Assembly (NCBI RefSeq): GCF_958450345.1
Contig: NC_088782.1
Location: 103,012,358 to 103,076,357 of the forward strand
Direction: 5' to 3'
From: Calliphora vicina
Lineage: Eukaryota; Arthropoda; Insecta; Diptera; Calliphoridae
Length of the DNA stretch: 64,000 nt
Position 1 is the stretch's first letter. Each line of letters begins with the position of its first letter. The notes below the pieces were generated by a model, which saw only the letters and a program-made list of their open reading frames with translations, did not search any database and was not told the DNA's origin. This document shows, piece after piece, positions 45,417 to 57,191 of this stretch. A program made the position numbers and the translations under genes.

Positions 45417-46027
45417 TGTTACGTTTTAACCTTTTCAAAACGCTGGTTTATTTCCGTTAAATAAACCGGATACTTTTGATTGCAAATAAAAGCCGTTTAG
45501 TAGTTTGAAAATGGTAACAACTCTTTATTTATTCAAATGTACAACAACAACAGAATTAAATAGTCACTCAATGTTTTTTATACACGTTTATAAATTCGCA
45601 GAAATACAGACACACTCTATAATTTACACGAATTCACTTGAAAAATACAACACACTTTAAGGCACTCAGTTGATGTTTATTCGAAAAGCGTCTCTGATAA
45701 ACTGACTAACGACTGCAACCTCTGCCACTATTTATAACGCTGCCATCTGCACTCTAAATTGCTCTTTAACTGTCAAAGTTCGAATATTCTAGATCTTACT
45801 AATACATACGCCATCTGTGGTGTACTTTCTACGATGTTCTTTAACTGAATATTCGAATATACAGCGTTGCCAACTTACGATCAATGGTCAACTGAAAGCT
45901 TTTATTTAATAATGCCCACAGATATGTTATAGTTTACTATTACAGCACTGTTATTTGAAAGCATTATGCTACTTTTAAATCAGCCCATAAAATCGTTACA
46001 TTTCAATTCAAGTACAATTTCGTAACA
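45417..46027 (-). mobile_element. Solo LTR, gypsy-like, minus strand
   Basis: It runs tgttacg...cgtaaca (611 bp). Read on the minus strand it has a TATA box (tataaatagtgg, about 45731), an arthropod-type initiator (agtcagttt) about 25 bases later, and a poly(A) signal (aataaataaagag) near 45527, in the correct U3-R-U5 order. The flanks acat and atat differ at one position, compatible with a 4-bp duplication. No primer-binding site or coding region adjoins it, so it is a solo LTR. Confidence 0.8.
45724..45742 (-). promoter_or_regulatory. LTR core promoter (TATA box)
   Basis: Minus-strand tataaatagtggcagagg, followed about 25 bases on by agtcagttt, an arthropod initiator-like sequence. The same TATA box is kept in the LTR copies near 1690 and 49925. 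Confidence 0.6.
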
Positions 46028-46439
46028 ATATTTTCTCAAAACTGAATATCACTGCGTTAACTTCTATGAGTTCCAAAAAAACTCGTTCAATTACATATCA
46101 AAAATTTTTTACAGTTTTAACATTCATGAAAAATAAATGGCACGATACTTGCTCTAGGATGTACCTTTAGTTAAAGCTAAGTTGTATAAACTATTTTTTT
46201 AATGAGGTTAGACTAATATTGAAACATTACGTAAAATTATAAAAAATAAATTTTCAGACAAAGTTTGAAGAATCTCGCAATTTTTATTATCCAGATCTTC
46301 AAAATAGATTATTATTACTAGGTTAATTTTATCGTATGTGAAATTTAATTTACTAAATCGGTTATTGTATCGCATTTAAAATTTGGTATTGATGATACCA
46401 GCCAAAGCAAATAAATTTGATAATAATAATAACGCTCTC

Positions 46440-46620
46440 TTGTAAAATTTGGTTTTTGTAACATACCATAATTTCGCGAAGTAAATTCTGCAAAGTTTTG
46501 CGGCTTTCACAGTTATAATTCACCAGATATTCCATAATAATTATTTACTTTATAAGGGAAGTGCGACGCCCACTTGAAATTTCAAAATAGGCTATTGGTC
46601 CTTTCAGATATAGGGCAACA
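46440..46620. repeat. 'gggaggtgccacgccca' type repeat, third locus
   Basis: 'gcgaagtaaattctgcaaag', 'cagatattccataataatta' and 'gggaagtgcgacgcccactt' match 13560-13680 and 17950-18065. It lies inside the hAT-like element. Confidence 0.65.
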
Positions 46621-47068
46621 TACAGAACAAATTTCAAGACCGGACCGAGTGGTTAATTCTGCTATTTTTATTTACGTTTTTGTTTTGTTAAAGTTTTATG
46701 AGTAGATTTTACAGAATTAAAATGAATGTGTTATAGTTGATTTAATAAATAAAATAGGATAATAATTATAATCGAATTTCTTTGAATTTTTCTCTGATCA
46801 TTTAGTGGTGTCCCGTTTTGGAAATTTCAAAAGGTGGCAAGTCTAGTCTGTTAATGTAACAATAAGAGGGATTTAGGGGCTGAAACTTTCAAGAAAATAT
46901 TATTTGTTGTCCAGAAATCTTTGGCATTGCAAGTGGGCAAAATCGGTACAAACACACAAGTTTTAGAACAAAATGTCAGTCCGCTGTTTAAAAACAATTC
47001 AAATACGTGGACAACTAGAAACCCAAAATTTGCCACAGTTTTTCATCGCTTATAGCTAACTTAAATAT

Positions 47069-47562
47069 TAGAGTATCCAAAACCGAAACTGAAAACCGGT
47101 CAACCGGTTTTTTAATCTTTGTAAACTATACCGGTTTCGGTTTTTTTAAGTTTCCGGTTTTTTTACAAACCGGTTTTTGTAAGACGGTTAAACGGGTTTA
47201 ATGAAATATATTTTCTAAAGCTCATTGAAACATATTTATGAAAAACATTGATATCATTTTTAAAAATATTGATTTATTTTATAGAAAATTATAGCATTTG
47301 ACAATATTTCGTAAAAGATATAAAATAATTGCATAAAGATAGAGTCTTAAAAATTCAAGAATGCCAAATTTCCGAAGATTTAGTACGCAATTCTTAACAA
47401 ATTTCCCATTAGAGTCCAAAAATAAAAATAAATTTAAGTAAATTTTTCATATTAAATAAATTTTCTTTTTTTTTAAAAGGCAGTAATCAAAGATGGTTTT
47501 TTCAAAAACACACATTTCGGTTAAACCAGTTTCTTAAATTTTACGTTTTTTTGGACACCCTA
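47069..47562. mobile_element. hAT-type MITE
   Basis: The left end tagagtatccaaaaccgaaa and the right end ...ttttttggacaccctatta (tip taatagggtgtccaaaa on the other strand) are imperfect inverted repeats of the hAT form. ttaaatat (47061-47068) and ttatatat (47563-47570) flank it, an 8-bp duplication with one mismatch. The interior has several 'accggttttt' blocks and no frame. Confidence 0.65.
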
Positions 47563-47575
47563 TTATATATACAAA

Positions 47576-48302
47576 ACAAGTAAGAAAGTATGGTCGGCCA
47601 AGCACGACCATATAATACCCTACACTAAGTAAAAGAGCAAAAACAGTTTTCTTTTAACATTTCAATATCTTATATTTTTGAGTGATTTTTGGAAGTGGGT
47701 CTTATATCCGAGCTATGACCAATTATGGACCGATCACCATGAAATTAGGTCGTGTGATTTATGTCTATATTAAAGTTAACTGTGTTGAATTTTGTGTGTA
47801 TACCAACATTTTTAAGCAATTTATGCACGTTGAAGTGATTTTCGGAAGCGGGTCTATATGGGAGCTATGACTAATTATGGATCGATCGTAACACAATTTG
47901 GTGACATGAATTTTGTTTATATAAAACTTATTTGGAGCGGAATTTGTGGAGATACATATATAAATTAAATAATTATGACCGATAAAGTCCAATTTCGGAA
48001 GGACATTTGTATGGGGGCTAGGAGAAGTAATGGACCGATTTAAGCCAGTTTCAATAGGCTTGGTCCTTGGGTCGAAGGAATAATATGTACCAAATTTTAT
48101 CGAAATATCTTCAAAATTGCGACCTGTACTCTGCGCACAATGTTTACATGGACAGCCTGCCAGCCAGACGGACTGACGGACATCGTTTAATCGACTTAGA
48201 AAGTGATTCTAAGTCGATCGGTGTTAGAACAATATTTTTGGGCGTTATAAACATCTGCACAAATGCATTATACCCTCCCCACTATGGTGATGTAGGGTAT
48301 AA
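47576..48302 (+). repeat. Family R, nearly complete copy
   Basis: Head acaagtaagaaagtatggtc followed by ggccaagcacgaccatataa. The body has two 'gagctatgac.aattatgga' units, 'gtccaatttcggaaggacat', 'gcgacctgtactctgcgcac' and a 'gactgacggacatcgtttaa' block. The tail is taccctccccactatggtga followed by tgtagggtataa. It is the best reference copy in the window. Like C it has a head hairpin and a tail hairpin, so R and C are probably related. Confidence 0.75.
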
Positions 48303-48345
48303 ATAGGTTGAATTATTCAAAACAAAACAACTATATGAAAAACTT

Positions 48346-50150
48346 TGTTATATTTTTACCTTTTAAAAACGGTGGTTTGTTTCCTTTAAATACTTAAACC
48401 TTATTCTTTTGATTGAAAATAATAGTAGTTTTGTAGTTTACAAATTGTAACAACCCTTTATTTATTCAAACTTACATACAACAACAGTTTAAATACTGTT
48501 TTTATGCAAATACTCACTAAATATACTCACTTTATAGTGTACAAGAATACACTGGTAATGCAGTTGATGTTTGTTCTAACAGCGCACAGTGCTGCAGAAT
48601 CAAAATTTTTTCGAAAAAAATATGGCGTTTCTAAACGGCTGATCCGATCGGGACATGGAGGCGCTATGGAGGCTCAAAGTAGGGTACCTTCGACACTTAC
48701 AATTTTTTTGTTTCCCATCCGATTTCATCTCTTCTAGTTTTCGAGTTATAGGCATTTAAAATTTTAAATTTTAAAATTGTTCCATACCTTTTATCCGCTT
48801 TTTTAAAATATGGGTCGTACTTCTGGACCAAATGGACTGGAACTTTTTTATTAGTTAAACAAATATAAACAAATTACGAATAACATACAAAAGATTTCAG
48901 AGCAATATCGATTATGGATCCAAAAATAAACGACTTTCAATTTAAATATTCAAAACATAGTTGATTTTTGCTGTTTTTTGGGCGAAAAGGTGACTTTACT
49001 TTTTTTTAATTAAAAATAAACTTTCTTTAAGAACATATAACAATTTTATATTTTTCTGTAAGGTATCTTCACGGCGAATATTATTGTATAAAAAACATGA
49101 GCTATTTTTCAAATATGTCGCCCCTACGCCCTTCGGAATGAAACTTATTTTTTTATAAAAATTTCAACATTGGACCACTTGGTTTACAATTCCAAAGCTG
49201 GGATCAGAAAATGGAAAGCAGCTTTTGAAACCTTGTTGTGTCCCTATTTATCCCCAAAGTATTTTCGCAATATGGAGCATATGGGCAAAATTGTAAAAAT
49301 TGTACTTTTTGGATTTTCGATCCAATTTTTAGGAATTGCGGAATTCACTTTTACCTTTTGATAAGTTTTTATACACTTTGCTATTTAGAATAACAAATTT
49401 AAAAAAAACTTTGAAATATTCATTGAGTTTTGTTAATAAATAGAGAGTTTATTACATATTACATATTTATTGAGTTTCTTACACTAAAATATGTATCAAA
49501 ATTTGAATAGAAATGCAAATATTAGGAACAATTTGATCCGAACTATTTTTGTTTGTATAAATAAGTTAATTTTTGGTGTTACAAAAAAAAATTTCATGTC
49601 AATATGTCTATTAGATTCCAAAAAATTACACTTTAAAACTCCGTCCTTCAAAAAAATTGCATTTAGCATAGATAGCTTTTTATAAATATAAACATTTTTG
49701 AAATTGGATGGAAAACAAAAAAAATTGCTCGTGTTAAAAAATGTTACATGTCGAAGATACCCTACTTTGAGCCCACATAGCGCCTGGAGAATTTTTAGGG
49801 TCCGTTTTAATAACTGAAACTCGAATACTCCCTGTCTACGTTTAAGTCATATTTTATCCCAATCGGCCGTTTAGAAACGCTTGATTTATTTCCAAAAAAA
49901 ATCAGCTAAACTGACTACAACCGCTTCCACTATTTATACACAGTGCCATCATCCAGCAGATTCATGAATTATCTTAACGGACAAAACTAGAATGTTTGCT
50001 TTACCATTTAATGTTGCCATACTTACGAACATTGTTAATAATTGCGTTTTATCAACATTGTTGATAAGTAGAAGTTTGTACTGATGGGCATGTTTATAAA
50101 CATGAAATTAATAATGCAATTTTGTATGAATGTAGCAAAGTGAAGTTACT
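48346..50150 (-). mobile_element. Second LTR copy, split by a family B element
   Basis: 48346-48584 and 49901 to about 50150 align with the LTR at 45417-46027: 'ctttatttattcaaacttac', 'gcagttgatgtttgttct', then after the gap 'ctaaactgacta' and 'ccactatttatacac'. The two parts meet where the first LTR reads agcg-tctctgataaactgac. It is more diverged than the first copy and has lost its outer end. Confidence 0.65.
48585..49900. mobile_element. Family B palindromic element inside the LTR
   Basis: The left arm starts cacagtgctgcagaatcaaa and includes tggcgtttctaaacggctga, 'gcgctatggaggctcaaagt' and agggtaccttcgaca. The right arm carries the reverse complements (tgtcgaagataccctacttt, gagcccacatagcgcctgga, ggccgtttagaaacgcttga). 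The left arm lacks about 90 bp and the right tip lacks about 20 bp. No coding capacity was seen. Confidence 0.75.
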
Positions 50151-51230
50151 ACTGATATTTTCTAGTAATTGAATATGAAAAACCAGATACTGGTTTTTAT
50201 GCAAAATACACAATAATCGTTGCCTGTATTATACTGGTGGTGGGTATATAAGATTCGATACAGCTTAATTTAATATTCTTACTTGTTATCTATACAGCCT
50301 TCAGTGCAAGACTCACACCCATCGTCCTTTAGCATAATCTACTTAGTAGCAATTGCTTCAATAACAAAACAATATTTTTATTAAAGAAGAACCACAAAAT
50401 GGTATTTTAACTAATTGACACAAAAAAAAAAAACTGTGTTATGATAAATTGTGAATTGTGTGGCAAAATAAAACTGGCACCTGTTTTGTGCCAACATATG
50501 GCTGACAATGAAATAAATGGACAGTGCAACTGAAAGAGATAGAGAAGCAAAACTGGCCAGGATGTTCTATATACTCAGTATTACATATGTAATTATGGTA
50601 GACACGGCCATAATTACTGACTGTATTTCTACATACACATAAATAAGAAAAGAGGGGTATTTGAAAAGTTATTTAAAATTTTCCAAGCTTTCCGGATTCA
50701 AAGTTGAATATGTCTAAAGGTTTAAGGAGTGATAAAATCGTTGCCAAAAAATATAAGGGTTAATCAACAATAATTCGTTTTGTATTTATTTTGAAAGAAT
50801 TTTTAGACCAACATCGTATGTAAACGACAACTAAAAGGCCACAAAAGAAATAAATTGTATGACAATAAATTCATTAACAAAATTGTATAACATTTAATAG
50901 TGAGTGTCTGTCTGGCTGGCTATCAGTGAATGTGTGTAAATCTACCCTGAGGGAAAAATTTTAAGGTGTGGGATTGAGAGGCCTTTTAGGGGTTGTACTC
51001 AAATATTCTGAGAGATTTGATGCTACTTTTAAACTGAGATCTCTAATAAGAAATTCTTAATGTAAAACAGATTTATTTTCCAAAAGGAATATTACACATT
51101 TTCATCTCATTTTAGAATTTTAAATTTCATTATTTTTAAAGACTAGCCGGATTGAAATTTGAAAGGATAACTTAGTGAAATAAACAGCATTTTTATGTAC
51201 CCTATATCACACAACTGCCTTATCGGTAAA
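50151..51230. other. Unassigned sequence
   Basis: A short C/R-type tail (ctggtggtgggtatataaga) lies near 50235. The remainder has no recognised feature. Confidence 0.45.
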
Positions 51231-51468
51231 CAGTTAAGCTCTCATATATAGGTATCTTAATTGTCTAGATATCCTAACAAAATTCAGAACAAATACGTTT
51301 TATATAAACATATCAGGCACTACTAAATTTAGTCCCGATCAATCCATAATTTACCATAGCTCCATATATGGACAACTCCCGAAAACATCTTCAATTGAAA
51401 TAAATCTATGAAATATGCTAGTAGCCAAATTAAATTCAACACAAATAAGTTTCATATATATGCAATTC
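51231..51468 (-). repeat. Family R fragment
   Basis: 'gtcccgatcaatccataatt', 'taccatagctccatatatgg' and 'aattaaattcaacacaaata' are R blocks in reverse. Family A starts directly after. Confidence 0.55.
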
Positions 51469-52360
51469 ATTAGGGTGGCCCTTAATAAACGAAAGTTGGA
51501 TTTTGGCCATTCTCACCACCCAGTTTGGTGAACATTAGTAAAAAAATCATACTGAAAAATTTTTAGGTAAATCGGTTGGGGTTAAGACAAATTTCAGAAT
51601 TTTTTTATCATCTCATTGGGATTTATTGAGAACATAATAGGGAATCAAAATTGTTAAAATATCTCTCATAGTTTTACCGTACCTGCGATTTAAATTTCAA
51701 CATTTTCGAGAAATAATTTTTTCATAATTTTTTTATGGTTTTAGAAGTTTGTGTTCATTTTAACCCCAAGTTCTATATATGGTTAATTTCAATTTTTATG
51801 CTGTTTTTGTAAATACTAGGCTTTGTTTTATACTTTTGTTAAGTTTCATCAAAATCGGCCCAAAAATATACAACATTTCGCTCTTTAAATTAGAAATTCA
51901 AAATATTGAAAAATTTGACTTTTGACCTTCACGATTTAAGGTTTAGGGTTTTCCAATTTTAGTAAAACTTTCAGAGTATATTTATAATTATCTGCATCTA
52001 TACTATTCTGAATAGGTTTTACTTAAAATTTATAACAGTAGGGAAATAGAGCTCATTCGAAAAAAAAATTGCCAAATAATTGTTTTTTCTCCAAAATTAC
52101 AAAAAAACGGAAAAACTATGAGAGCTATTTTCATAATTTTTTCATATTTTTATTCCCTATTATGTTCTCAATAAATCCCAATGACACGATAAAAAAATTC
52201 TGAAATTTGTTTAACAAAATTTTTAAAAATTTTAAAATGGAGTTTTGAAACTGCCGTTAAAAAAAATTTATTTTTTTGGCCATACTTGCGAATAGGTTAA
52301 CGGTATCCTACGTAGACAAAAACTCATATACAAGTAAATATGGATATATTTTAAGTAAAA
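51469..52360. mobile_element. Family A copy, left portion (interrupted)
   Basis: It begins attagggtggcccttaataa. After ggttaagac it jumps to inner arm sequence (aaatttcagaattttttt), then into the loop and the right arm as far as ttttaagtaaaaa. The rest of the right arm (tgagcttttattttaatatt) appears at 58477, after the C insertion. The left arm is heavily deleted. Confidence 0.8.
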
Positions 52361-52504
52361 ACAAGTAAGAGTACTATATTCGGCCGTGCCGAATCTTAAA
52401 TACCCTCCACCCAAATATGATGGTATAACAACTGAAATAATATAACAATTGTTAGTAAGACTAATTTTTCCTTTTTAACCTCAAGTGAATAAACAGAGTA
52501 TAAA

Positions 52505-55500
52505 AAAGAAAATCTTGTGTAGAACAACATTTTCTGTAGAAAATCTTGTGTAGAACAACATTTTCTATAGAAAATCTTGTGTAGAACAATATTTTCTGTA
52601 GAAAATCTTGTGTAGAACAACATTTTCTGTAGAAAATCTTGTGTAGAACAACATTTTCTGTAGAAAATCTTGTGTAGAACAACATTTTCTGTAGAAAATC
52701 TTGTGTAGAACAACATTTTCTGTAGAAAATCTTGTGAAGAACAACATTTTCTATAGAAAATCTTGTGTAGAACAACATTTTCTATAGAAAATCTTGTGTA
52801 GAACAACATTTTCTGTAGAAAATCTTGTGTAGAACAACATTTTCTGTAGAAAATCTTGTGTAGAACAACATTTTCTGTAGAAAATCTTGTGTAGAACAAC
52901 ATTTTCTGTAGAAAATCTTGTGTAGAACAACATTTTCTGTAGAAAATCTTGTGTAGAACAACATTTTCTGTAGAAAATCTTGTGTAGAACAACATTTTCT
53001 GTAGAAAATCTTGTGTAGAACAACATTTTCTGTAGAAAATCTTGTGTAGAACAACATTTTCTGTAGAAAATCTTGTGTAGAACAACATTTTCTATAGAAA
53101 ATCTTGTGTAGAACAACATTTTCTATAGAAAATCTTGTGTAGAACATCATTTTCTATAGAAAATCTTGTGTAGAACAACATTTTCTATAGAAAATCTTGT
53201 GTAGAACAACATTTTCTATAGAAAATCTTGTGTAGAACAACATTTTCTATAGAAAATCTTGTGTAGAACAACATTTTCTATAGAAAATCTTGTGTAGAAC
53301 AACATTTTCTATAGAAAATCTTGTGTAGAACAACATTTTCTATAGAAAATCTTGTGTAGAACAACATTTTCTATAGAAAATCTTGTGTAGAACAACATTT
53401 TCTACAGAAAATCTTGTGTAGAACAACATTTTCTACAGAAAATCTTGTGTAGAACAACATTTTCTACAGAAAATCTACAGAAATCTTGTGTAGAACAACA
53501 TTTTCTATAGAAAATCTTGTGTAGAACAACATTTTCTATAGAAAATCTTGTGTAGAACAACATTTTCTATAGAAAATCTTGTGTAGAACAACATTTTCTA
53601 TAGAAAATCTTGTGTAGAACAACATTTTCTATAGAAAATCTTGTGTAGAACAACATTTTCTATAGAAAATCTTGTGTAGAACAACATTTTCTATAGAAAA
53701 TCTTGTGTAGAACAACATTTTCTATAGAAAATCTTGTGTAGAACAACATTTTCTATAGAAAATCTTGTGTAGAACAACATTTTCTATAGAAAATCTTGTG
53801 TAGAACAACATTTTCTATAGAAAATCTTGTGTAGAACAACATTTTCTATAGAAAATCTTGTGTAGAACAACATTTTCTACAGAAAATCTTGTGTAGAACA
53901 ACATTTTCTACAGAAAATCTTGTGTAGAACAACATTTTCTACAGAAAATCTTGTGTAGAACAACATTTTCTACAGAAAATCTACAGAAATCTTGTGTAGA
54001 ACAACATTTTCTATAGAAAATCTTGTGTAGAAGAACATTTTCTACAGAAAATCTTGTGTAGAACAACATTTTCTACAGAAAATCTTGTGTAGAACAACAT
54101 TTTCTACAGAAAATCTTGTGTAGAACAACATTTTCTACAGAAAATCTACAGAAATCTTGTGTAGAACAACATTTTCTATAGAAAATCTTGTGTAGAACAA
54201 CATTTTCTATAGAAAATCTTGTGTAGAACAACATTTTCTATAGAAAATCTTGTGTAGAACAACATTTTCTATAGAAAATCTTGTGTAGAACAACATTTTC
54301 TATAGAAAATCTTGTGTAGAACAACATTTTCTATAGAAAATCTTGTGTAGAACAACATTTTCTATAGAAAATCTTGTGTAGAACAACATTTTCTATAGAA
54401 AATCTTGTGTAGAACAACATTTTCTATAGAAAATCTTGTGTAGAACAACATTTTCTATAGAAAATCTTGTGTAGAACAACATTTTCTATAGAAAATCTTG
54501 TGTAGAACAACATTTTCTATAGAAAATCTTGTGTAGAACAACATTTTCTATAGAAAATCTTGTGTAGAACAACATTTTCTACAGAAAATCTTGTGTAGAA
54601 CAACATTTTCTACAGAAAATCTTGTGTAGAACAACATTTTCTACAGAAAATCTACAGAAATCTTGTGTAGAACAACATTTTCTATAGAAAATCTTGTGTA
54701 GAACAACATTTTCTACAGAAAATCTTGTGTAGAACAACATTTTCTACAGAAAATCTTGTGTAGAACAACATTTTCTACAGAAAATCTTGTGTAGAACAAC
54801 ATTTTCTATAGAAAATCTTGTGTAGAACAACATTTTCTATAGAAAATCTTGTGTAGAACAACATTTTCTATAGAAAATCTTGTGTAGAACAACATTTTCT
54901 ATAGAAAATCTTGTGTAGAACAACATTTTCTATAGAAAATCTTGTGTAGAACAACATTTTCTATAGAAAATCTTGTGTAGAACAACATTTTCTATAGAAA
55001 ATCTTGTGTAGAACAACATTTTCTATAGAAAATCTTGTGTAGAACAACATTTTCTATAGAAAATCTTGTGTAGAACAACATTTTGTATAGAAAATCTTGT
55101 GTAGAACAACATTTTCTATAGAAAATCTTGTGTAGAACAGCATTTTCTATAGAAAATCTTGTGTAGAACAACATTTTCTATAGAAAATCTTGTGTAGAAC
55201 AACATTTTCTATAGAAAATCTTGTGTAGAACAACATTTACTATAGAAAATCTTGTGTATAACAATATTTTCTGTAGAAAATCTTGTCTATAACAATATTT
55301 TCTATAGAAAATCTTGTGTAGAACAATATTTTGTGTAGAAAATCTTGTCTATAACAATATTTTCTATAGAAAATCTTGTGTAGAACAATATTTTGTGTAG
55401 AAAATCTTTAGTATAACATTATTTGCTATAGAAAATCTTGAGTATGACGATATTTTGTATTGAAAATCTTGTATAGAACAATATTTTCTATAGAAAATCT

Positions 55501-56590
55501 TGAGTATCTTGTGTATGACGATTTTTTCTATAGAAAATCTAGTGTAGAACAACATTTTCTAAAGAAAATCTTGTGTAGAACAATATTTTCTATAGAAAAT
55601 ATTTTGTGTAGAAAATCTTTAGTATAACAACATTTTCTATAGAAAATCTTGTGTAGAACAACATTCTCTATAGAAAATCATGTGTATAACAATATTTTCT
55701 GTAGAAAATCTTGTCTATAACAATATTTTCTGTAGAAAATCTTGTCTATAACAATATTTTCTATAGAAAATCTTGTGTAGAACAATATTTTCTATAGAAA
55801 ATCTTGTTTAGAACAATATTTTCTATAGAAAATCTTGTGTAGAACAATATTTTCTATAGAAAATATTTTCTGTAGAAAGTCTTGAGTATAACAATATTTT
55901 CTGTAGAAAATCTTGAGTATAACAATATTTTCTGTAGAAAATCTTGAGTATAACAATATTTTCTATAGAAAATCTTGTGTATGACGATATTTTCTATAGA
56001 AAATCTTGTATAGAACAATATTTTATATAGAAAATCTTGTGTAGAACAATATTTTCTATAGAAAATCTTGTATAGAACAATATTTTCTACAGAAAATCTT
56101 GTGTAGAACAATAATTTCTATAGAAAATCTTGTGTAGAACAATATTTTCTATAGAAAATCTTGTGTAGAACAATATTTTCTATAGAAAATCTTGTGTAGA
56201 ACAATATTTTCTATAGCAAATCTTGCGTAGAACAATATTTTCTATAGCAAATCTTGCGTAGAACAATATTTTCTATAGCAAGTCTTGCGTAGACCAATAT
56301 TTTCTATAAACAATCTTGTGTATAACAATATTTTCTGTAGAAAATCTTAAGTATAACGATATTTTCTGTTGAAAATCTTGAGTGTAACATTTTTCTATAG
56401 AAAATAAAATAATTTTCTATAGAAAATCTTGTCTATAACTATATTTTTTGGACATGTTGTGTATAACAGTATTTTCTATAGAAAATCGTATGAAAAACAG
56501 CATTTTCTTTTAAAATCTTGTCTATTATAACAGCATTTTCTATAGAAAATCTCGTATTCAACAGCACTTTCTATAGACAATTTTGTGATA
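52505..56590. repeat. 31-bp satellite array, about 130 copies
   Basis: The unit is cttgtgtagaacaacatttt followed by ctatagaaaat (31 bp). Each unit holds the perfect 16-bp palindrome ATTTTCTATAGAAAAT. Centre variants ctgtag, ctatag and ctacag occur in blocks: ctgtag mainly 52540-53090, ctatag and ctacag alternating to about 55240. From about 55250 to 56590 units diverge (acaatatttt, gagtataac). Because 31 is not a multiple of three, all minus frames stay open as a repeating 31-residue pattern, which is an artefact. The array ends shortly before a C tail. Confidence 0.97.
53474..54660. repeat. Higher-order repeat within the 31-bp satellite
   Basis: A 10-bp insertion, tctacagaaa, occurs at 53474, 53980, 54145 and 54651. 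The spacings are 506, 165 and 506 bp, that is 16x31+10, 5x31+10 and 16x31+10. The two 506-bp blocks share the order of ctatag units followed by ctacag units. This is a segmental duplication inside the array. Confidence 0.85.
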
Positions 56591-56819
56591 ACAGACGACT
56601 GTTTACAACATAAAGCTACAGTAATATTAAAATTTTAAGTACTCTGGTGATGAAGAAAGTAATTTTTTAATACTATTTTAATACGGAACAAAAATATAAT
56701 TTTCCATCCCTGTATATAAGATTAAAAGTAAATCTTAAAATAGGAGAACACATATGGAACCGTAACAGCAAATCCAATATAGAATCGTTTACATAATCTG
56801 TTGAAATTTCATAAAATTT

Positions 56820-56897
56820 TATAGAAATTGCAAACGGAATGACAAACTTACATATACATATGTAGATAGCCATGCCACTTATGATGAAGGGTATTAA
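56820..56897 (+). repeat. Internal C tail after the satellite
   Basis: gcaaacggaatgacaaactt, then catgccacttatgatgaagg and gtatta match the C tail hairpin region. A second, final C tail ends at 58476. Confidence 0.6.
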
Positions 56898-57009
56898 AAG
56901 AATTAAACACAACAATCGAACAAAAAGCTTTTTCTGAAATGTTTGTTATTTACTTTCATGTTTAAAAACGGCTAAAAAAATAGAATAACAATATGGGAGT
57001 CAAGGAGAA

Positions 57010-57191
57010 TTTTTTAGACAAGTGAACTGTCAATTCACTTGTGATTGTTGTGGCGAAAAATACAACAAACCCAAAAGCAAAAACAACAACAGGCAATTTT
57101 GACAGTTCGACTATCTTTTAACAAAAACAAAGTACCTGTTGTTTTTGTACATGTTGTAGTTCTCTCGTCACCTTTTATAGATTCGCCTTGC
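57010..57191. repeat. MITE-like repeat, 'attgttg.ggcgaa' type, copy 1
   Basis: It matches 57725-57912: ctgtcaattcacttgtgatt, 'tacaacaaacccaaaagcaa', 'acaggcaattttgacagtt' and 'ttatagattcgccttgctg'. It contains its own short inverted pair acaagtgaa/ttcacttgt at 57020-57044. A related partial copy follows at 57192-57330. Confidence 0.6.

Larger units (their letters stand above)
45203..46845. mobile_element. hAT-like element with 8-bp target duplication
   Basis: The left end tagacttgccaaccgtcc and the right end ...aaggtggcaagtcta form 11-13 bp inverted repeats, with further similarity in the 'cgggacag/cgggacac' blocks. gtctgtta is directly repeated at 45195-45202 and 46846-46853. An 8-bp duplication is diagnostic of hAT-type (or P-type) transposition. 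No transposase remains. A solo LTR (45417-46027) and a 'gggaagtgcgacgccca' repeat piece occupy the interior. Confidence 0.82.
44884..47055 (-). repeat. Family C tail, minus strand, interrupted by a hAT-like element
   Basis: Reverse C-tail blocks ('ggtggctatattgatttggt', 'cattccgtttgtaacttatc', 'agacgatgcatcgatgtagc') run to 45202. They resume at 46854 with gtaacaataagagggattta. The split is explained by the insertion at 45203-46845. Confidence 0.6.

Noticed and set aside
52396..53150. Long minus-strand open frames with a repeating MLFYTRFSTEN-type pattern
   Set aside because: They are produced by the 31-bp satellite read in all three frames (93 bp = 31 codons). The pattern is identical in every frame and has no start or splice context.
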